64,000 bases of DNA from Streptomyces sp. NL15-2K (GTDB lineage Bacteria; Actinomycetota; Actinomycetes; Streptomycetales; Streptomycetaceae): NCBI RefSeq assembly GCF_030551255.1, contig NZ_CP130630.1, positions 1,178,001 through 1,242,000 of the forward strand. The letters are read 5' to 3'. The notes under the pieces were generated by a model. It made no database searches. It worked only from the letters and a program-made list of their open reading frames with translations, and had not been told where the DNA came from. Below, piece after piece: positions 24,401-39,400 of the stretch (position 1 is its first letter; each line of letters starts with the position of its first letter). A program made the translations under genes and the position numbers.

Positions 24401-27400
24401 GCATGTGGTGCATGCGCACGAGCCCCAGGCAGCGGCCGTCCGGCAGTTCGGCCATATGCAGGTCCATCAGCGGAGCACGGCCGAGGTCCATGACCGAGCC
24501 CGCCCGGGCGATGAGGGCCTCCACCCGGCGCGCGGGCTCCACCGAATCAACGTCAAGGACGTGCTGGACGACCGGAAGCACCACGTGCCGCCACACCACC
24601 TGAACCGGCTCCCGCAGCCCTTCCCAGACCACGCCCGTGCGGTAGATGTCGTGCCGGTTCACCACCTGCTGCATGGCCTCTGCGAATTCGTTCAACCGGC
24701 CCCTGGAAGCGAACTCCACGCCGAATGTCGCGAGGTAGACGTCCTCGCCTTCGCCCGCCATGAGGTGGTGGAAGAGCAGGCCTTCCTGGAGCGGGGCCAG
24801 CGGATAGACGTCCGCCACGTTCGCCGCCCCGCCGTCGACCGTCGCGACCACCCGGTCGATCTCCGCCTGCGACAGCTCGACCAACGGCAGCATGTCCGGG
24901 GTGATGTGCTCCGCACCACCGGCCGGGATCAGATTCTCGGGAACCTCCACCGATCCGATTCCGGTGGCCTCGGCCAGCTCGGCCGGGGTCGGCGCCTCGA
25001 ACAGCGCCCGCACCGAAACCGACACACCCCGCGCCCGCAACCGCTCGACCAGCGTCACCGCCAGCAGCGAATGCCCACCGAGCTGGAAGAAGTTGTCGTC
25101 GACACCGACCGACTCCACGCCCAGTACCTCGGCGAACACCCCGCACAGCAGCTCTTCCCGCACCGTCGCCGCGGCACGGCCCGCCCCCGTCGCGTACTCG
25201 GGCGCCGGCAGCGCTCGCCGGTCGAGCTTGCCGTTGACCGTCAGCGGCAGCTCCGCCAGCATGACGAACGCGGCCGGGACCATGTACTCCGGCAGCCGCG
25301 ACGCCACCAACTCTCGTAGCCCCTCAAGCTCCTGCTCCACGGGCACCACGTAGGCAACCAGCCGCCGGTCACCCACCGCATCCTCGCGGGCCACGACCGC
25401 CACCTGCGCGACGTCCGGATGCGTCGACAGCACGGCCTCGATCTCACCCGGCTCGATGCGGAAGCCACGCACCTTGACCTGCTCATCGGCCCGCCCGAGG
25501 AACATCAACCGCCCGTCCGGCGTCCACTTCACCAGGTCCCCGGTCCAGTACATCCGCTCGCCACCGGAACCGTAGGGGCACGCCACATACCGCTCGCCCG
25601 TCAGCCCCGGCCGGCCCACATATCCGCGCGCCACCCCGGCCCCGGCGACATACAACTCACCCGCGACCCCCACCGGCACCGGCTGAAGCGCCTCATCCAG
25701 CACGAACAGACGCGCATTGGCGATCGGCGCACCGATGGTCGGCTCGTCCCCGGCCGCCAGCGGAGCCGACATCGACGCACACACCGTGATCTCCGTCGGA
25801 CCGTAGGCGTTGATGAAACGGCGCCCGGGGGCCCACCGCTCCACCAGCCCCGCGTCCAACGCGTCACCCGCCGACACCAGCGTGGTCACCGAGCCGAGGT
25901 CGTCGGCTCCCAGCACGGCGAGGACGGCCGGCGGCAGCGTCACATGCGTCACCCCATGCCGGGCCACGACATCGACCAGCCCGCCGCCCGGAGCCAGGTC
26001 CTCGGCTCCTGCCACGACCAGCGCGGCTCCTGAGCACAGCGCCATCAGCACCTCGGATGTCGCCGCGTCGAAACCGATCGAGGCGAACTGGAGCACCCGG
26101 GAACCCGGCTCCACCGCGAACCGTTCCACCTGCGCCGTCGCCAGGTTCACCGCCCCGCTGTGGGTGAGCGCCACACCCTTCGGCGTCCCTGTCGACCCCG
26201 ACGTGTAGATGACATACGCCAGGCCCGACGGGTCCATCACCGTCTCGGCCGGCGCGTCCGAGCATCCGTCCACGACCATGGTGGTCATCGGGTCGTCGAT
26301 CGCGACTGTCCGCACCCGCCCGGCCGGCAGGTCGTCCAGCGCCTCCTGTGTCCCCAGCACCAGTTGCGCGCGGCTGTCGGCCAGCATGTACGCCAGCCGC
26401 TCGACGGGCAGCCCGGCGTCGATCGGCAGATACGCCGCCCCGGCCTTCCACACCGCCAGGATCGCCGTCACCAGCTCCGCGCCGCGCGGCAGGCACAGGC
26501 CGACCACCGACTCACGGCCCATCCCCTGACTCCGCAGATAGTTCGCGAGGCGATTGGCCGCCGCGTCCAGTTGCGCGTACGACAGCTCGACGCCGTCGCC
26601 GACCACCGCCACCGCATCCGGCGTCTCGGCGACCCGCCGCGTGAACAGCTCCACCATCGAGGAGGCCGCGACCGGGGACGCGGAGTCGTTCCATCCGCGC
26701 AGCAGCCGCTCGCGCTCGTCGGCCCCGAGCACGTCGACCGCCCCCAACCGGATGCCGGGCGCAGCGGTCACCAGGTCCAGGACCCGGTTCCACCGCTCGG
26801 CGACGGCCTCCACGGAAGCGGCGTCGAACAGATCCGCCGCTCCGGTGACCGACCCTCGCAGTCCGGCAGGGCGGCCGTGCTCGTCGTAGGTCTCCCCGAC
26901 CATCACGTCGATGTCGCACTTGACCGACGCGGCCACGGCGGCCTCAACGCCGGCTCCCGCTCCTCCCCCTCGGACGCCAGGCATGTCCAGTCGCGCCTGC
27001 TCGACGTTCTGAAGCGTCAAAGCCACCTGGAACAGGGGGTATCGCGCCAGCGACCGGGACGGTGCCAGTTCCTCGACCAGCCGCTCGAACGGCACGTCCT
27101 GGTGGGCCAGAGCCCCCAGGCTCGCTTCCCGCACCCGCTCCAGCACCTGCCGGAACTCCGGGTCGCCCGACAGGTCCGTACGGATCACGAGCGTGTCGAC
27201 GAAGGAGCCGACCAGGTCGTTCAGCGCCTCGTCGGTACGGCCGGCCCCACCGGAACCGATCGACACATCGGTGCCCGCGCCGAGCCGCGACAGCGTCACC
27301 GCCAGCGCGGCCTGCAAGATCATGAACGTCGTCACGCCCTCGGCGCGTGCCAGGTCGACCATCCTCCGGTGCACCTCGACCGGCACCCGCAACGGAACCC

Positions 27401-30400
27401 GGTGCCCACGATGACCGGCCACCGCCGGCCTCGTCCGGTCCACCGGCAACGCCACCTCGTCCGGCGCACCGGCCAGCGCCTGCCGCCAGTACTCCACCTG
27501 CCGCGACAGCAGGCTCTCCGGGTCGGACTCCTCGCCCAGCAACTCCCGCTGCCAGAGGGTGTAATCGGCGTACTGCACCGGCAGCGGCTCCCATACCGGG
27601 GCCTCGCCCCGCAACCGTGCCGCATACGCAGTCGACAGATCCCGGCTCAGCGGAACCGTCGACCAACCGTCGCCGGCGATGTGGTGCATGACCACCATGA
27701 GCACCTGCTCGTCGCCGTCCGGGCCGGTCTGGAACAGCCACGCCCGGATCGGCAGCTCGGCGGACAGGTCGAACGCATACCGCGACGCCTCGCCGACGGC
27801 ATCAGCGAGTTCGCCGGGCGCCACCTGGCTGACGTGCAGTTCCCAGTCCAGATCGTGCGGGTCGAGAATGTTCTGGTACGGCTCGCCGTCCACGGCCGGG
27901 AACACTGTCCGCAACGACTCATGGCGTCCGATCACATCCCGGAACGCCTGCTCCAGTACTGCGGCATCCACGCCGCTCAGCCTGATCGGCACCGGGATGT
28001 TGTAGGTCGGGCTCGGGCCTTCGAGCTGGTCCAGGAACCATAGGCGGCGCTGCGCGAACGAAAGCGGCACCCGCTCGGGGCGCGCCCACGCCCGCAGCGG
28101 CGTACGGGCCTCGCCCGTGCCCTGGGCGAGACGGGCCGCCAGACCGGCCACCGTCGGCGCCTCGAACAGCGTCCGCAGCGGCAGCTCGACACCGAGCACT
28201 ACACGGATGCGCGAGATCAGCCGTACGGCGAGGAGTGAGTGGCCGCCGAGGGCGAAGAAGCTGTCGTCCACGCCGACGGATTCCAGCCCCAGTACGTCGG
28301 CGAACGCCGCGCACAGGATCTCTTCCTGGGGGGTGGCCGGGCCCCGGCCCTCGCCGGTGACGTACTCGGGCACAGGCAGCGCCTTGCGGTCGAGCTTGCC
28401 GTTGGCCGTCAGCGGCAGCTCGGGCAGCGTGACGAAAGCGGCCGGGACCATGTACTCGGGCAACCGCGAGGCCACCAACTCCCGCAGGCCATCCGCCTCT
28501 TGGCCGTCCGACACCACGTAAGCGACTAGCCGCTTGTCGCCCGGGATGTCCTCACGGGCCACGACCGCCGCCTGGTGGACATCGGGGTGGGTGAGCAACA
28601 GGCTCTCGATCTCGCCGGGCTCGATACGGAAGCCTCGGATCTTGACCTGCTCATCGGCCCGGCCGAGGAACAGCAGTTGCCCCTCGGCGGACCACTTGAC
28701 CAGGTCGCCCGTGCGGTACATCCGCTCCCCGCTCCTGCCGTAGGGGCAGGCGATGAAGCGTTCACCGGTCAGTGACGGGCGGCCGACGTAGCCGCGTGCC
28801 ACGCCCGGGCCGGCGACGTACAGCTCGCCCGCGACCCCGACCGGCACCGGCTGAAGCGCCTCGTCCAGCACGTAGACGCGGGTGTTGGCGATGGGCGTAC
28901 CGATCGACGGCTCATCACCGGGGGCCAGCGGCGCCGACATCGACGCACACACCGTGATCTCCGTCGGACCATACGCATTGATCAGCCGACGACCCGGGGA
29001 CCAACGCTCCACCAACCCCGCATCCAACGCCTCACCCGCCGACACCAGCGTGGTGATCGAATCCAGGCCGTCGTCGCCCAAAGCGCTCAGCACCGCCGGC
29101 GGCAACGTCGCATGCGTCACCCCACGCGCCGCCACCAGCTCGACCAGCCCACCACCCGGCAACACCTCGTCCGCCGACGCCACCACCAGCGCCGCACCCG
29201 AGCACAACGTCACCAAAACTTCCGACACCGCCGCGTCAAAACCGACCGAGGCGAACTGCGACACCCGCGACGCCTGCTCCACCGCAAACCGCTCACCCTG
29301 AGCAGCCACCAGATTCACCAGACCAGCGTGGGCAAGCGCCACACCCTTCGGCGTCCCCGTCGACCCGGACGTATAGATCACATACGCCAGCCCCGCCGGG
29401 TCGACCGCCACCTCTGGCGCAGTCTGCGGCATGGCGCCAACCTCGGCCCCCGCCCGCGGGTCATCCAGCCACACCAGCGAGGTGTCTGCGAGTACATCGG
29501 CCAGGTCTCCCGCTGCGGCGGTACTGGCAAGCACCACCGGCATGCGGCTGTCGGCCACCATGAAACCGACCCGCTCCGCCGGATACCGCACATCAATCGG
29601 CAGGAACGCTGCCCCCGCCTTCAACACGGCCAGCATCCCGGTTACCAACTGCGCACCCCGCGGCAGGCACAGGCCCACCACCGACTCACGCCCCACACCC
29701 ATGCCCCGCAGATAGTGCGCGAGCCGATTCGACTCGGCCTCCAACTCGCCGTAAGTCAGGGCGGCTTGGTCGTGGATCACCGCGACCGCGTCCGGAGCGG
29801 CTGCCACCCGCCGCCGGAACAGCTCCACCACCGACGAATCCGCCACCACATCCGCGGCCGTGTCATTCCACCCACGGAGCAGCAGCTCACGCTCGTCCGC
29901 GCCGAGCACGTCAACCGCGCCCAGGGCCATATCCGGGTCGTCGGCGAGTGCGTCGACCACGTTCGCCGCCGCCGTGCACAGCAGTGCGCCCAGCGCACGC
30001 GGATCGAGCACGTCAACCGTCTGCACACTCAGACTCAGACCCCGCGTGCCGCGATCGTTGACCGAGACCGCCACCGGATAGTTGGTCCGCTCCTCCGCGA
30101 AGACCGTCCGTATCCCCGTCACCGGCCGCTGTCCCGTCGGGCTGCCCGAAGAGTCAGTGATGTGGCGGTAGTTGAACAGCGAGGTGAAGAGAGGCGCATC
30201 GCCCACGACACCACTGACCCGCTGCGCCACCGCCAACGGCGCATGCTCATGCTCCAGCAGCGCGGCCAACTGCTCCCGCATCCCCTCGACCGCCGCGCGC
30301 ACCCCTACCCCACCGATCGGCAGCCGCACGGGAAGCGTGTTGATGAACGGGCCCACCACACGGTCCGCACCCGCGCCCGCGTTCATCCGCCCCAGCAACA

Positions 30401-33400
30401 CCGTGCCGAACACCACGTCATCCCGCCCGGACAACACAGCCACCACCCGCGCCCACACCACATGCAGCACGGTCGCCGTACTGACTCCCAGTTCCCGCGC
30501 CACCCGCCGCAGTCCCTCAACCACCTCATCGGCGATAGGCACAGCTGCCTCGATCACCTGGCTGCCGTCCCCGCGCACATCGAAGAGCCCGTACGGCGCG
30601 GTCGGCTCGGTCACATCACCCAGCAGCTCGGCGAAGAACCGCTCGTGCTCCTCCCTCGGCACCGCCCGCGTCTGCGCCACGAAATTCCGGAACGGCAGCG
30701 CCGGCGCCAGCCGATCCGCCTCACCGGTGAGTCCGGCGTCCAGTTCGCGCAGCAGGACGTCCATGCCCATGTGGTCCAGGAGCAGGTGATGCATCCGCAC
30801 CAGCCCGAGCCAGCGGCCCTGAGACAGATCGGCCGCATGCAGATCCATCAACGGCGCACGCCTCAGGTCCATCACCGAACCCGCCAGGGCGATCAGAGCC
30901 TCCACCGGGTCCGCATGCTCACCGTCGATCTCGTGCTCTACGACCGGTAGTTCCGCGTGCCGCCACACCACCTGGACGGGCTCACTCAGCCCTTCCCACG
31001 CCACACCCGTGCGGTAGATGTCATGCCGGTCCACCACCTGCTGGAGCACCCGCACAAACGTCTCCAGCCGGGACCGCGAGTCGAACTCCACCACCCGGGC
31101 GGTGAGATAGACGTCCTCTCCGTCACCCGCCATGAGGTGGTGGAAGAACATGCCCTCCTGGAGCGGGGCCAGCGGATAGACGTCGGCCACGTTCGCCGCG
31201 CCGCCGTCGACCGTCGCGACCACCCGGTCGATCTCGGCCTGCGACAGCTCGACCAGCGGCAGCATGTCCGGGGTGATCCGCTCCGCACCACCGGCGGGGA
31301 TCAGATTCTCCGGAACCTCCACCGACCCGACGCCGGCCGCACCCGCCAAACCGACCGGCGTCGGCGCCTCGAACAACGCCCGCACCGACACCGACACACC
31401 CCGAGCCCGCAACCGCTCAACCAGCCGCACCGCAAGCAGCGAATGCCCACCGAGCTGGAAGAAGTTGTCGTCGACCCCGACCCTCTCCACGCCCAAGACC
31501 TCGGCGAAGGTCGCGCACAGCAGCTCTTCGCGAACCGTCGCCGGACCCCGGCCCGCACCAGTGGCGTACTCAGGAGCCGGCAACGCCCGCCGGTCCAGCT
31601 TTCCGTTGACCGTCAACGGCAACTTCGCCAGCGTGACGAACGCGGCTGGGACCATGTACTCCGGAAGCCGAGACGCCACCAACTCCCGCAGCCCCTCGAC
31701 CTCCTGCTCCGCGGGAACCACGTAGGCCACCAGCCGCCGGTCACCCACCACATCCTCACGGGCCACGACAGCGGCCTGGTCAACGTCCGGATGCGTCAGC
31801 AGCACGGCCTCGATCTCACCGGGCTCGACCCGGAAGCCCCGCACCTTGACCTGCGTGTCCGCCCGCCCGGCGAACAGCAGTTGCCCATCCAGAGTCCACT
31901 TGACCAGGTCCCCGGTCCGGTACATCCGCTCCCCACCGGAACCGTACGGGCACGCCACAAACCGCTCACCCGTCAACGACGGACGACGGATGTACCCGCG
32001 CGCGAGTCCCGCGCCGGCCACGTACAACTCACCCGTGACCCCGACCGGCACCGGCTCAAGCGCCTCATCCAGCACATACAGCCGACTATTGGCAATCGGC
32101 CGCCCGAACGGCACCGGACCCGAACGCCCCCCATCCACCGTCCCAATCGCCGTGATCACCGTCGACTCGGTCGGCCCATACGCATGCACCAACCGACGCC
32201 CCACCGACCACCTACGCGCCACCACCTCACCGACCGCCTCAGCCCCCACCACCATCGGCCCCACATGCGCCAGATCCTCAGGCTCCAACACCTCCAGCAA
32301 CGACGGCACCACACTCGCCGCCCGAACCCCCACCAACTCCCGCAACCTGCCCGGCTGCTCCCGCTGAGCATCACTGGCGACCCACAAAGCAGCACCGGAC
32401 GACAACGCCACCCCCACATCCAACACCGACGCGTCAAAACTGAACGACGCGAACTGCAACACCCCAACCCCCGGACCCGCACCCATCACCGGACCGAACA
32501 CGTCCACCAGATTCGCCAGCGAGGAATGCGAGACGGCCACGCCCTTCGGCACACCCGTCGACCCCGACGTATAGATCACATACGCCAGATCACCCACCAC
32601 ACCCGGCGCAGAGTCCGACGAGCCACCCGAACGATCCAGATCATCCGGACCGATCACCACACCCACACCGGCATCAGCCAGCATGAACTCCACCCGCTCA
32701 GCCGGCAGACCGGCGTCGACCGGCAGATAGGCCGCGCCGGCCTTCCACACCCCCACAATCCCGACGATCATCTCCGCGCCACGCGGCAGACACAGACCCA
32801 CCACCGACTCCCGGCCCACACCCCGACCCCGCAGCCAATTCGCCAGACGATTCGCCGCCGCATCCAACTCCCCATACGACAGCTCCACACCATCAGCCAC
32901 CACCGCCACCGCACCCGGATCAGCGGCAGCCCACTCCTCGAACAGCTCCACCACCGACACACCCGCCACACCCGACGCCGTGTCATTCCACCGCCGCAAC
33001 AACACATCCCGCTCGCCGGCATCCAGCACGCCCACAGCCCGCACCCGCACGCCAGGCACGGCCGTCACCGAGTCCAACACCCGGCCGAACCAACCCGCGA
33101 TCCGCTCAGCGGTCCCCGCCTCGAACAGATCCGCCGACGCGGTCAGAGCGCCCCGCAGCCCAGCCGGACGCCCCTCCTCGTCGAACGCCTCCGACAACGA
33201 CACCTCAAGGTCGAACTTCGCCGACACCATTGCGCCCACCGGCTCGCCGGCGGCGCCGACATGGGCGCCGGGCAGCTCCAACGTGGCACGTTCAAGGTTC
33301 TGCATCGTCAACATCACCTGGAACAACGGATGCCGCGCCAACGACCGCTCAGGAGCCAGCTCCTCCACCAACCGGTCGAACGGCACGTCCTGGTGAGCGA

Positions 33401-36400
33401 AGGCACTCAGGTTCGCCTCCCGCACCCTCCCCAGCACAGCCCGGAACTCCGGATCACCCGACAGATCCGTGCGGATCACCAACGTATTGACGAAGAACCC
33501 GACGAGATCGTCCAAGGCCTCGTCGATACGGCCGGCCACACCAGACCCGATGGCCACATCGGTGCCCGCACCCACCCGCGACAACGTCACCGCCAACGCC
33601 GCCTGCACCACCATGAAGACCGTCACGCCCTCGGCACGAGCCAGCTCCACCAGCCGCTGATGCACCTCGGCGGACATCTGCATCGGCACCCGATGCCCGG
33701 TGTGACTCGCCACGGCCGGCCGCGGCCGGTCCGCCGGCAACGCCAACTCCTCAGGCGCACCGGCCAGCGTCCCCCGCCAGTACTCCACCTGCGCCGACAG
33801 CAAACTCCCCGGGTCGGACTCCTCCCCCAGCAACTCCCGCTGCCACAACGCATAATCCGCGTACTGCACCGGCAACGGCTCCCACACCGGAGCCTCACCC
33901 CGCACCCGTGCCGCATACGACACCGACAGATCCCGGCCCAGCGGCCCCATCGACCAGCCGTCGCCAGCGATGTGATGCACCACCAGTACGAGCGTCGCCT
34001 GCTGGTCCAGCCCGGTCTGGAACAGCCACGCCCGGACCGGCAGCTCGGCCGACAGATCGAACTCATACCGCCGCGCCCGTGCCACGGCATCGGCGAGTTC
34101 GCCGGACTCGACCCGGCTGACCTGCAGTTCCCAGTCCAGTTCGGACACATCGAGGATGTGCTGGTACGGCTCACCGTCCACGGCCGGGAACACCGTCCGC
34201 AACGACTCATGCCGGGCGATGACGTCACGCAGCGCCGCATTCAGCGCGGCGACGTCCACCGCGCCGCTCAGCCGGATCGTCGTCGGCAGGTTGTAGAGCC
34301 CGCTGGGCCCCTCCAACTGCGCCAGGAACCACAGCCGCCGCTGCGCGAACGACAAGGGCACCCGCTCGGGACGCACCCTCGCCCGCAGCGGCGTACGAGC
34401 CTGGCCCGCGCCGTCCGCGATACGGGCCGCCAGCCCGGCCGCCGTCGGAGTCTCGAAGAGCGTACGGACCGCAACCTCGACACCCAGCACCGCACGGATA
34501 CGCGACACCAGTCGCACCGCGAGCAGCGAGTGCCCGCCGAGCTGGAAGAAGCTGTCGTCCACGCCCACCGACTCCAGCCCCAGTACGTCGGCGAACGCCG
34601 CGCACAGGATCTCCTCCTGCACCGTGGCCGGTCCGCGGCCCCGGTCCTCCCCCGTGGCGTACTCCGGCGCCGGCAACGCCCGCCGGTCCAGCTTGCCGTT
34701 GACCGTCAACGGGAGTTCCGGCAGGGTGACCACCACGGCCGGAACCATGTATTCCGGCAGCCGCTCCGCCACCAGCCCCCGCAGGTCCTGGAGGTCCACG
34801 AGGTCGTCGTCATCATCGTCATCGATGGCGGCGAGTACGACGTAGGCAACCAACCGCTTGTCACCAGGACTGTCCTCGCGGACCACCACAGCGGCCCGCG
34901 CCACACCCGGGTGCACCGACAGCACTGCCTCGATCTCACCGGGCTCGATACGGAAGCCCCGCACCTTCACCTGCTCGTCCGCCCGCCCGACGAACACCAA
35001 CTGCCCACCCTGGGACCACTTCACCAGGTCCCCGGTCCGGTACATCCGCTCACCGGACCCGAACGGGCACGCCACGAACCGCTCACCCGTCAGCCCAGGA
35101 CGCCCGACATACCCGCGCGCCACCCCGGCACCGGCCACATACAGTTCGCCGACCACGCCCACCGGCACCGGCTGAAGCCCCTCATCCAGCACGTACGCAC
35201 GCGTGTTGGCGATCGGCGTACCGATCGACGGCTCGTCACCAGTCTCCAACGGCGCCGACATCGACGCACACACCGTGATCTCCGTCGGACCATACGCATT
35301 GATCAGCCGACGACCCGGGGCCCAACGCTCCACCAACCCCGCGTCCAGCGCCTCACCCGCCGACACCAGCGTGGTGATCGAATCCAGCGCGGCATCACCC
35401 AGGGCGCTCAGCACCGCCGGCGGCAACGTCGCATGCGTCACCCCACGCGCCGCCACCAGCTCGACCAGCCCACCACCCGGCAACACCTCGTCCGCCGACG
35501 CCACCACCAGCGCCGCACCCGAGCACAACGTCACCAAAACTTCCGACACCGCCGCGTCAAAACCGACCGACGCGAACTGCAACACCCGCGAACCCGGCTC
35601 CACCGCAAACCGCTCACCCTGAGCAGCCACCAGATTCGCAACCCCGGCGTGCGCCACCGCCACACCCTTCGGCACACCCGTCGACCCGGACGTATAGATC
35701 ACATACGCCAGCCCCGCCCCGTCGACCGCCACTTCCGGCGCGGCAGTGACCTGAGCGTCCAGCAGCGCGGTCGTCGTCGGATCGTCCAGGGCCACCAGCG
35801 GCACCCGGCCCACCGGCAGGTCGTCCAGGGCGTCCTGGCTCCCCAGAACGAGCTGCGCGCCGCTGCCGGCCAGCATGAACGCCACCCGATCCACGGGCAG
35901 TCGGCCGTCGATCGGCAGGAATCCCGCCCCGGCCTTCAGCACACCCAGAATTCCAGTCACCAGGTCGGCGCCCCGCGGCAGGCACAGCCCCACCACCGAC
36001 TCACGCCCCACACCCATGCCCCGCAGATAGTGCGCGAGCCGATTCGACTCGGCCTCCAACTCCCCGTACATGAGGCCCACTTCACCGTCAATCACCGCGA
36101 CCGCATCCGGAGCCGCATCCACCCGCCGCCGGAACAGATCCACCACCGACGCACCGGCCACCACACCCACGGCCGTGTCATTCCACCCATGGACCAGCAG
36201 CTCTCGCTCCTCCGCGCCGAGCACGTCCACCGCGCCCAGCCGCACATCCGGCTCCGCCGTCACCAGTTCCAGCACCCGCGCGATCCAGGCCGCGAATCTG
36301 GCGGCGGCAGGCTCGTCGAACAGGTCCGCCGAGACGTACACCGTGCCGCGCAGCCCCGCCGGCCGGCCCTCGCCGTCGAACCGTTCGCCCACCATCACGT

Positions 36401-39400
36401 CGATGTCGCACTTGACCGACGCCGCGGCGGCCGTGTCCGCGGCCGCTATCTCCTCGGCCCGGACACCGGGCATGTCGAGCCCGGCACGCTCGACGTTCTG
36501 CAGTGTCAGAGCCACCTGGAAGAGCGGGTGCCGCGCCGTCGACCGGGACGGTGCCAGCTCCTCCACCAAACGCTCGAACGGCACATCCTGGTGCGCCAGC
36601 GCCCCCAGGCTCGCCTCGCGCACCCGCCCCAGCACGGCACGGAACTCCGGGTCACCGGACAGGTCCGTCCGGATCACCAGGCTGTTGACGAAGAACCCGA
36701 CCAGGTCGTTCAGCGCCTCGTCGGTGCGACCGGCCACGCCGGACCCGATGGCGACATCGGTGCCCGCCCCCACCCGGGACAGCGTTACCGCCAAGGCCGC
36801 CTGCACCACCATGAACGCCGTCACGCCCTCGGTGCGCGTCAGCTCCACGAGCCGTTGATGCACCTCGGCGGGCACCCGTAGCGGCGCGGCGTGACCGCGG
36901 TGGCCGGCCACCGCCGGACGCGGCCGGTCGGTCGGCAGCGTCAGCTCCTCCGGAATGCCTGCGAGCCTCTGCCGCCAGTAGTCCACCTGCTCCGACAGTA
37001 GGCTGTCGGAGTCGGAGTCGTCCCCCAGCAACTCCCGCTGCCACAGCGCGTAATCCGCGTACTGCACCGGCAGCGGCTGCCACGCCGGGGCCTCGCCGCG
37101 CAGCCGTTCCGCATAGGCCGCCGACAGGTCGCGGCCCAGCAGACCGCGCGACCAGCCGTCGCTGGCGATGTGGTGCATCACCAGCATGAGCACCTGCTCG
37201 TCGTCACCGTCACGAGCGTCGTCGCTGTCGGGGCCCGCCTGGAACAGCCATGCCCGGATGGGCAGTTCGGCGGACAGGTCGAACGTGTGCTGCGCCGCCT
37301 GGCGTACGGCACCAGCAAGGCCCCCGGCCTCCATCCGGGTGACCTCCAGCCGCCAGTCCAGTTCCGCCGGGTCGAGAATCTGCTGGTACGGCTCTCCGTC
37401 CACGGCCGGGAAGACGGTACGCAGCGACTCGTGCCGGGCGATCACATCCCGGAACGCCTGCTCCAGCACCGCGGCGTCCACGTGGCCGGCCAGGCGGAGC
37501 GGCACCGGGAGGTTGTACGCCGGGCTCGGCCCCTCCAGCTGGGTCAGGAACCACAGGCGGCGCTGCGCGAACGACAAGGGCACCCGCTCCGGACGTGCCC
37601 CGGCCCGCAGGGGCATCCGCACCCGTCCCGTACCGCCCCCGGCCCCGTCGCCGGAGAGCCGGGCCGCAAGCCCGGCCACCGTCGGGGCCTCGAACAGCAG
37701 CCTCAACGGCAGTTCCACGTCCAGCACGAGCCGCACGCGCGACGCCAGCCGCACCGCCAGCAGCGAATGCCCGCCCAGGTCGAAGAAACTGTCGTCCACG
37801 CCGACCGCGTCCACGCCCAGGACCTCGGCGAACATCGTGCAGAGAATCTGCTCCTGCACGGTCGCCGGGGCGCGTCCCGCACCAGTCGCGTACTCAGGAG
37901 CCGGCAGCGCTCGCCGGTCCAGCTTGCCGTTGGCGGTCAGTGGCAGCTCGGCCAGTTCCACGACCGCGGCCGGGACCATGTACTCCGGCAGCCGCTCCGC
38001 GACGAAGTCGCGCAGCCCGCTGGTGTCGCTACTGGCATCAGTGCGGGCGGGCACCACGTAGGCCACCAGACGCCTGTCCCCGGACGTTTCCTCCCGTGCC
38101 ACCACCGCCGCTTGTGACACGTCGGCGTGCGTGAGGAGCACGGCCTCGATCTCGCCGGGTTCGATGCGGAAGCCACGTACCTTGACCTGCTCGTCCGCCC
38201 GGCCGACGAACACGAGTTGCCCGTCGGGCGTCCATTTCACCAGGTCGCCGGTTCGGTACATCCGCTCACCGGACCCGGACGCGAACGGGCACGCCACGAA
38301 CCGCTCGGCCGTCAGCCCAGGACGGCCGACATACCCGCGCGCCACCCCGGCACCGGCCACATACAACTCACCGGCCACCCCCACCGGCACCGGCTCCAGC
38401 GCGTCGTCCAGCGCGAAGACGCGGGTGTTGGCGATCGGCGTACCGATCGGCACCATCCCGTCGGCCACCGTCTGCGACGTCAGCTCAGTGGTCGCCACGC
38501 CGATCGTGGTCTCCGTCGGCCCGTAGTGGTTGAACACCCTACGGTCGCCATCGGCCGCCTCGATCAGCTCACCGACCCACCCGATCGGTGCGGCCTCGCC
38601 GCCCAGTACCACCGACCCCGCCGGCAGCAGCCGCTCCACGCCGGCCGCGCCAGTCAACGCCGCCAGATGCGACGGTACGGCCTTCATCGCGTCGATACGG
38701 TGCTCGGCCAGGTACCGCGCCACCGTCTCGGGCTCGGTCACGGTGTCCGGGTCCAGCACATGCAACTGCCCGCCGGTGGCCAGGCTGATGAAGACCGCCG
38801 TGTTGCCCAGGTCGGTCGCCTGGGGCTGAAGCAGGGCGTACCGCTTCCCCTCGCCGGTCCAACCGAAGCGGACGGACACCGAACCGACGTAGTTGGCCAG
38901 GGAACCGTGTGTCACCGCCACGCCCTTCGGCGTGCCCGTCGAACCGGATGTGTAGATCACGTACGCCAGTCCGGCCGGATCCCCTGCACCGATCGCCGTC
39001 GAGTCCGGGCAACTTGCCAGGGCGGCGGCGGTCTTCGGATCGTCCAACGCGACAACCGTCGTCGGCCCGGTCCGCAGATCGACCTCCGCCAGGACGTCCT
39101 CGGTGCCCAGCACCAGCTGCGCCCCGCTGTCGGCCACCATGAACGCCAGCCGCTCGGCGGGCAGCCGCGCGTCAAGCGGGAGGTATGCCGCTCCGGCCTT
39201 CCATACCGCCAGAATCGCCGTGATCACGTCCGTGCCGCGCGGCAGGCACAGCCCGACCACCGACTCGGCTCCCACGCCCAGGCCGCGCAGATAGTGCGCC
39301 AGCCGATTCGCTTTGCTCTCCAGCTCCCCGTATGAAACCTCACCCCCGTCACCCACCAGGGCCACGGAATCCGGCGCCGCCACTGCCCGCCGCCGGAACA

